Below, piece by piece: positions 59,623-64,000 of a stretch of DNA of 64,000 bases (position 1 is the stretch's first letter; each line of letters starts with the position of its first letter). The stretch spans positions 2,666,001 to 2,730,000 of the forward strand of contig NC_009792.1 of the NCBI RefSeq assembly GCF_000018045.1. Reading direction: 5' to 3'. The notes beneath the pieces are model-generated. The model ran no database searches. It saw nothing but the letters and a program-made list of their open reading frames with translations, and had not been told where the DNA came from. The position numbers and the translations under genes were made by a program. The DNA comes from Citrobacter koseri ATCC BAA-895 (GTDB taxonomy: Bacteria; Pseudomonadota; Gammaproteobacteria; Enterobacterales; Enterobacteriaceae).

Positions 59623-59648
59623 TGAATCGCCACGGATACGCAGACTTC
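59623..59648 (+). mobile_element. IS3-family terminal-repeat remnant (first copy)
   Basis: TGAATCGCCACGGATACGCA, then CTTCTT, resembles the left terminus of IS3-family elements but has no coding part. Same orientation as the second copy 58 nt further on. Confidence 0.5.
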
Positions 59649-59680
59649 TTATCAATATAGGTGCCGAATGGCTTGAATCC

Positions 59681-59782
59681 TGAATCGCCACGGGTTTAAC
59701 AGACACCTCAGAGTCGTTTAAGATGGCTTAAAAAGAGGTGCCCATGGACGGTAAGCGTTATCCCGAAGAGTTTAAAATTTGA
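59681..59782 (+). mobile_element. Truncated IS3-family element: left end plus first codons of orfA
   Basis: Terminal string TGAATCGCCACGGGTTTAAC is followed at 59744 by an ATG coding MDGKRYPEEFKI then a stop. KRYPEEFK is the usual opening of IS3-family OrfA proteins, with an AAAGAGGTG ribosome-binding site ahead of it. Everything beyond the twelfth codon is lost. Confidence 0.7.
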
Positions 59783-59851
59783 GTTTCGTGTCTGAAAAAA
59801 TACCGTTAGCCAGTGGTTCTCCGATTCTTTTTATTAACGTGTCAGGACAGA

Positions 59852-60877
59852 CTATTGCGTCTGTTTTTCTGTTTTATATCGCCGTTGCAGTGTTGCTTTC
59901 AGCTTACGCTGGAGAGGTTCCGGGTTTTCCCCTTCAATCAATTTGCCAATAAGATCAAAGCAGTGCCATGCCAGCTGATGATTATCCTGGCGGATGGTAT
60001 CGACAGGAATAGTGAGTGAGTCATACAAATAGTGATCGTCAAAGCTGGCCAGCCGCATGTTACTTTGCAGCAGATTGTGCTGGCCCATATAGCGCAGCAC
60101 CCCTTCCAGCAGCCCGCAGGCGGCGGTGAACAGCGCCTTAGGTGGACGTCCCAGTCGGGCGCAAAGTTCAGCGAACATCTCATAACCGGAACCAGGGTGA
60201 TAGTTGCCGTGGATGATCCACTCCGGGCGCAGTTCAACGTTGGCTTCACGTAACCCCTGCTTAAACCCCTCCAGACGGTCACGCGTCGGGGAAAGCCGCG
60301 GCTGACCGCCGAGGAAGTAGAACTCGTCAGGATGCTGGCGGGCGATATCCGCCACCAGTTCAGCCGTGGGAGTAATCGAATCGGTGATGACCAGCGGCAG
60401 AGAGCTGTCGTTCATGTGGCGATCAAATAGAACCACGGGCATCTGCTCGCTCAGTTTCTGGTAATCCGCATCATTCAACATACTGGAGGCGACAATCAAC
60501 CCGTCCACCTGGCGCGCCACCATGTTATTGACCACTACGGTCTCCTGGCCTGGGTTTTCATCGCTACAGGAAATCAGCAACTGAACGCCCGCCTCCCGGC
60601 ACAGGGTTTCCAGTTCGTGAGAAAAGACGGCAAAACCGTAGTTGGTGATTTCCGGAACCACCAGACCAATGGTGTGGCTGCGGTTATCACGCAGCGAGCG
60701 GGCGTGAATGCTGGGCTGGTAGTGATGCTCTTTTGCAATAGCCAGTACACGATCCCGTGTTTCTTCCGCCACCCGTAGCTCTTTGCTGCGTCCGTTCAGT
60801 ACCAGGCTGGCAGTGGCTTTTGAGACCCCCGCCAGTTCCGCGATGTCTTTTATTGTGACGCGTTTTGTTTTTCTCAC
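59852..60877 (-). CDS. scrR: Sucrose operon repressor ScrR (LacI family)
   Basis: LacI-type repressor of 341 residues. The helix-turn-helix VTIKDIAELAGVSKATASLVLNGR (8-31) and hinge LRDNRSHTIGLVVPEITNYGFA match enteric ScrR closely as remembered. The effector domain (about 62-330) binds fructose or fructose-1-phosphate in known cases and releases the scr operators. It is the last gene of the leftward scrKYABR-type order, 28 nt after scrB. Confidence 0.93.
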   Translation of the reverse strand: MRKTKRVTIKDIAELAGVSKATASLVLNGRSKELRVAEETRDRVLAIAKEHHYQPSIHARSLRDNRSHTIGLVVPEITNYGFAVFSHELETLCREAGVQLLISCSDENPGQETVVVNNMVARQVDGLIVASSMLNDADYQKLSEQMPVVLFDRHMNDSSLPLVITDSITPTAELVADIARQHPDEFYFLGGQPRLSPTRDRLEGFKQGLREANVELRPEWIIHGNYHPGSGYEMFAELCARLGRPPKALFTAACGLLEGVLRYMGQHNLLQSNMRLASFDDHYLYDSLTIPVDTIRQDNHQLAWHCFDLIGKLIEGENPEPLQRKLKATLQRRYKTEKQTQ

Positions 60878-60905
60878 AACGACTTAGATCCGGCTGCCAA
60901 AACTC

Positions 60906-62312
60906 CTATTCTATCATGCAGCGGCGCAGCGACCAGTAGCGTAATGTGATGTCGGACGCACCTTCGAAGCGTACCCGGGCCGGATGGTCAGGAAAATAGC
61001 GGCTGCTCATCACCCCTTCGCCATGGTTGATGAAAATTTCAATACTGGAGCTGTCGCACAGAACGCGTAAATGGCTGACGTCGCCCTGCCAGTAGCGGGT
61101 CAACATTTCACCGTTTTTCAGACTGGCGCGTTCCAGACGCACACCGTAGTCATCGACCGTGAGACGCAACGCGCCGGCAAAATCGGCATTCACGTACGAA
61201 GTGCTCAGTTCAAACTCAAGACGCGTCGCCTCCAGTTCTGGCGCATCGCTGGCGCGGCCCTGCCACTGGTGTTCGGCTTCGCGAAGCTGTTCAAGTTCTC
61301 TGGCAGGCGTTTGCCAGAGCCTGCCGTCGCGATACTTCAATTCCCGCGGGCAGGTCATCTGGTGGATCCAGCCGTACGCACATGTGGGCTGAAGCATCTC
61401 TTCACCGTCCGGCACGCCCATCCAGCCGATCAGGATGCGTCTTCCGTCTTCCGCCACCGTGGTTTGTGGCGCATAAAACTCAAAACCGGCGTCAAGCTCA
61501 TGCAGCTCGCCGTGGGCAAACGAAGCCGTTTCATAATCAAATGCCCCGCTCATCCAGACTGACGGATAGGTATTGAGATAGCGATGCGGTTCGCGCGCCA
61601 GCCCCTGCGGGCAGCAGATCAACACATGTGTTTCATCAAGCGCAAACAGATCCGGACACTCCCACATATACCCGGAGTCCGTAAGACCGTTCACGCCCTG
61701 TCCAGCAATCTCACCGCAGGGCTGCCAGTGGTGTAAATCATCGGATGTGAACAGCAGCACTTTGCCCTGCTTTTGCAGATCCTGCGCACCGAGCACCATG
61801 TACCACTGCCCATCATGGCACCACACCTTCGGGTCCCGTACATGCCCGGTGTACCCTTCCGGCAGGGGCAACACTGGCCCCTGCTTGGTAAAACTGCCAT
61901 CATCATTTTGCACCGCCAGACACTGCCAGGCGATGCGACCGCCGTCGTCAAACTTGACGTTACCGGTGTAGCACAGGGTCAGCACGCCGTTGTTATCCAC
62001 GGCGCTGCCGGAGTAACAGCCGTTACGGTCATACTCTTCGTCGGGCATCAGGGCAATTGACTCGTGCTGCCAGTGCACCAGATCCACGGAGCTCCAGTGT
62101 CCCCAGCACTTATAGCGATGATCGCAGCCCAGTGGGTTCCATTGATAAAACAGGTGGTAGCGCCCGGCAAACCAGATAAACCCGTTCGGATCGTTCATCA
62201 GCCCCGTTACCGGCGCGGGATGCCACTGCGGATAATGGCTGTCCGCCAGTGCACACGGCTGGCCTTGCATTACTGCCTGCAACACGGCAGGCCAGCGGGA
62301 AGCTAAAGTCAT
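60906..62312 (-). CDS. scrB: Sucrose-6-phosphate hydrolase ScrB (GH32)
   Basis: Invertase of 468 residues that splits sucrose-6-phosphate into glucose-6-phosphate and fructose. GH32 motifs: MNDPNGFIW with nucleophile Asp41, RDPKVW (transition-state stabiliser) and WECPDLF (acid/base Glu). A beta-sandwich domain follows after about residue 330. Its ATG overlaps the scrA stop by one base (TAATG), consistent with translational coupling. Confidence 0.95.
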   Translation of the reverse strand: MTLASRWPAVLQAVMQGQPCALADSHYPQWHPAPVTGLMNDPNGFIWFAGRYHLFYQWNPLGCDHRYKCWGHWSSVDLVHWQHESIALMPDEEYDRNGCYSGSAVDNNGVLTLCYTGNVKFDDGGRIAWQCLAVQNDDGSFTKQGPVLPLPEGYTGHVRDPKVWCHDGQWYMVLGAQDLQKQGKVLLFTSDDLHHWQPCGEIAGQGVNGLTDSGYMWECPDLFALDETHVLICCPQGLAREPHRYLNTYPSVWMSGAFDYETASFAHGELHELDAGFEFYAPQTTVAEDGRRILIGWMGVPDGEEMLQPTCAYGWIHQMTCPRELKYRDGRLWQTPARELEQLREAEHQWQGRASDAPELEATRLEFELSTSYVNADFAGALRLTVDDYGVRLERASLKNGEMLTRYWQGDVSHLRVLCDSSSIEIFINHGEGVMSSRYFPDHPARVRFEGASDITLRYWSLRRCMIE

Positions 62313-63682
62313 TATTCAGAGTCCGTCTTATATTTCAGCAGCAGGGAGACGGTGAACGCCACACCGAAAGCAATCACCATGCCGATAATATAGTTAAGCA
62401 GCGAGCTGGCCTGTACTATTGCCATGCCCGGAATAGCAGTCAGTCCCACGGCGGTCATGTAGACATGCACCGACACCACCCAAGCACCGCCCGCCGCGCC
62501 ACCGATCAGCGCCGCGATAAACGGCTTCACGAAGCGCAGGTTGATACCAAAAATCGCCGCTTCGGTGATGCCCAGCATCGCAGAGAACGCCGACGGTAAT
62601 GTAATGGCTTTGATTTTGGCATCGTTGGTTTTGAACCACACCGCCAGACACGCCCCGCCTTGCGCCACATTCGCCATCGCCCAGATTGGCAGCAGGAAGT
62701 TAACGCCTATCGACGGATTCCCCAGCAGTCCGGCCTCGATGGCGTGGAAGCTGTGGTGAATACCGGTAATAACAATTACCGAATACAGACCACCAAACAA
62801 CAGCCCGGCCAGCCAGCCTGCATGAGCAATCAGGGTACTCAGGATGAAGGAGATACCGTCTCCCAGCGCGCGGCCCGCAGGGCCAATGATCAACAGCGCA
62901 ATAAAGCCGGAGATAATAACAGTCAGGAACGGGGTCAGGATCAGATCTAACGCATCCGGGATCGCCCGGCGCAGCTGTTTCTCCACTATGCTCATAAACC
63001 ACACCGCCAGCAGTACCGGGAACACGGTTCCCTGATAGCCAATCATGGCGATTTCAAAACCGAAAAAGTTCATGGTGTGGAAGCCGGACGCCACGCCCCA
63101 GGCGTTGGTCAGCGCCGGGTGCGTCAGAATGCCACCCAGCGTCGCCCCCAGATACGGGTTACCGCCAAATTCCCGGGCTGCGGTAAAGCCAATCAGGATC
63201 GGCAGAATAATAAACGCCGCCGAGCTGCACATATCCAGCATGATGTAAAGCGCGTTATCCGCATTCACCCAGCCGTAGGTTTTTACCATCCCAAGCAGGC
63301 CCATCAGCAAACCGGACGCCACAATGGCAGGAATGATTGGCACGAAGATGTTAGACAGCAGACGAGCAATACGCTGGAACGGGTTCAGCTTACGTGCGGC
63401 GATATCTGCAGCTTCGGACTTGCTGGATTCGCTAATCCCCGCAGCCTGAATAAACGCGGCGTAGACCTTGTTAACCACACCGGTACCAAAAATCACCTGC
63501 ATCTGCCCGGAGTTACGAAAACAGCCTTTCACCCCTTCGACCTTGCCAATGGCCTGCTGATCGGAAAGCGCGTCGTCAATCAGAACCAGACGCAGACGCG
63601 TTGCGCAGTGAGCGGCGCTTGCGATGTTCTCTTTGCCTCCGAGCAGCGGGATGAGTTCGCGGGCGATATTATCAAAATCCAT
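62312..63682 (-). CDS. scrA: PTS sucrose-specific EIIBC component ScrA
   Basis: Sucrose phosphotransferase permease, 456 residues. EIIB domain about 1-85 with phosphorylated Cys26 in AAHCATRLRLVL; EIIC domain about 105-450 with ten or so membrane helices (FVPIIPAIVASGLLMGLLGM; GITEAAIFGINLRFVKPFIAALIGGAAGG). No EIIA domain, so it needs EIIA-Glc (Crr). It imports sucrose as sucrose-6-phosphate for ScrB. Confidence 0.95.
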   Translation of the reverse strand: MDFDNIARELIPLLGGKENIASAAHCATRLRLVLIDDALSDQQAIGKVEGVKGCFRNSGQMQVIFGTGVVNKVYAAFIQAAGISESSKSEAADIAARKLNPFQRIARLLSNIFVPIIPAIVASGLLMGLLGMVKTYGWVNADNALYIMLDMCSSAAFIILPILIGFTAAREFGGNPYLGATLGGILTHPALTNAWGVASGFHTMNFFGFEIAMIGYQGTVFPVLLAVWFMSIVEKQLRRAIPDALDLILTPFLTVIISGFIALLIIGPAGRALGDGISFILSTLIAHAGWLAGLLFGGLYSVIVITGIHHSFHAIEAGLLGNPSIGVNFLLPIWAMANVAQGGACLAVWFKTNDAKIKAITLPSAFSAMLGITEAAIFGINLRFVKPFIAALIGGAAGGAWVVSVHVYMTAVGLTAIPGMAIVQASSLLNYIIGMVIAFGVAFTVSLLLKYKTDSE

Positions 63683-63720
63683 ATATACCTCTGCCTGACT
63701 TCATTTTTATGGTGTTTAAA

Positions 63721-63743
63721 ACGCTCCCGCCACGCAGGAGCGT
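63721..63743 (-). terminator. Intercistronic hairpin between scrY and scrA
   Basis: ACGCTCC / GGAGCGT with a 9-nt loop, followed in the minus direction by TTTTAAA. It may reduce read-through from the porin gene into scrA or protect the scrY mRNA end. Confidence 0.6.
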
Positions 63744-63749
63744 GAAGGC

Positions 63750-64000
63750 TTAGAACCAGGTTTCCATCTGAACCCCAAAGTTCCATTCCCCGCCAGCATT
63801 GAAGCCGCTGCTGCCAAAGGCGTCATCGCTGGCGTAGTTATCCAGTTTACTGCTCCAGTCCATCCAGGTGGCGAACAGACGCAGCTCCGGACGGCTGAAG
63901 AAATCGCCGATCTTGCCTGCTTTTAATGTCGGGGCGAAAGTCAGCTTGTAGAAACTCCCGTTGACCGCATTACGGTCTTTGTAGCCTTCAGGATTCAAAT
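63750..64000 (-). CDS. scrY: Sucrose porin ScrY, C-terminal part only
   Basis: The last 83 or so codons of a LamB/ScrY-type maltoporin-family porin; the start lies outside the right edge. SRPELRLFATWMDWSSKLDNYASDDAFG and the C-terminal GGEWNFGVQMETWF (terminal aromatic barrel strand) are characteristic. It diffuses sucrose across the outer membrane and heads the operon with scrA and scrB. Confidence 0.9.
   Translation of the reverse strand, partial: LNPEGYKDRNAVNGSFYKLTFAPTLKAGKIGDFFSRPELRLFATWMDWSSKLDNYASDDAFGSSGFNAGGEWNFGVQMETWF

Larger units (their letters stand above)
59334..59851. other. Intergenic scar with IS remnants
   Basis: About 520 nt of mixed origin. Positions 59334-59520 carry AT-rich DNA with no gene. 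Two same-orientation copies of an IS-end-like string TGAATCGCCACGG start at 59623 and 59681. The second continues into an orfA start (59744). The rest up to the scrR stop is unremarkable. Confidence 0.6.

Noticed and set aside
1..64000. CRISPR arrays, tRNA or rRNA genes, integrase or phage genes
   Set aside because: None seen: no regularly spaced repeats, no tRNA-like cloverleaf noticed by eye and no recombinase ORF. A covariance-model scan was not possible.

Overview
The window looks like chromosome of an enterobacterium, most plausibly Citrobacter-like. That rests on gene content only: a lateral (Flag-2) flagellar locus, a CueP copper protein, a scr sucrose operon and enteric codon usage. 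No rRNA, tRNA, integrase or CRISPR array was seen. About half is conserved machinery and half is accessory DNA.

1-26.8 kb: most of a Flag-2 flagellar cluster. From the left edge, lfgI(partial)HGFEDCB run leftward from a good sigma-54-type promoter at 5693-5709, with lfgA, lfgM and lfgN reading the other way. At 7.4-13.3 kb sits a flagellin or surface modification cassette: a double methyltransferase, a GT2, a GT9, a FliB-like lysine methylase and a GT2+GT25 fusion. lafK-lfiEFGHIJ run leftward, and lfiMNPQR-lfhB-lfhA run rightward to a strong hairpin at 26.75 kb. Flagellin, cap, motor and sigma-28 genes are not in view and probably lie left of the window.

26.8-42.1 kb: accessory genes. These are an LprI-N-domain secreted protein, a CSS-EAL c-di-GMP phosphodiesterase, a probably broken gene, small orphans, cueP, an AraC regulator with an NTF2-like protein, and a chaperone-usher fimbrial operon. 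The usher is interrupted by one in-frame amber codon. A three-gene regulatory set (LuxR-type, degenerate EAL, LuxR-type) follows the fimbrial genes.

42.2-58.7 kb: the most unusual part, three neighbouring units for nitrogen- and sulfur-containing small molecules. (a) An eight-gene operon holds an OpuC/EgtU-type importer, a histidine-ammonia-lyase homologue lacking the Ala-Ser-Gly MIO triad (ergothionase-like), an ornithine-cyclodeaminase-family enzyme and a PhnD-like cytoplasmic protein. A HutC-like palindrome lies just upstream. (b) A LysR regulator diverges from a LIV-type ABC importer followed by an ATC-hydrolase-family protein and an N-carbamoyl-L-amino-acid hydrolase. (c) MesX (DUF1852) and MesD form a folate-independent methionine synthase pair. 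I infer import and breakdown of betaine-type thiol-histidines (ergothioneine) and of cyclic or carbamoylated cysteine-like compounds, alongside alternative methionine synthesis.

58.7-64 kb: a scar made of an HPt fragment abutting an outer-membrane beta-barrel fragment, IS3-family terminal remnants, then scrR, scrB, scrA and the 3' end of scrY, all leftward.
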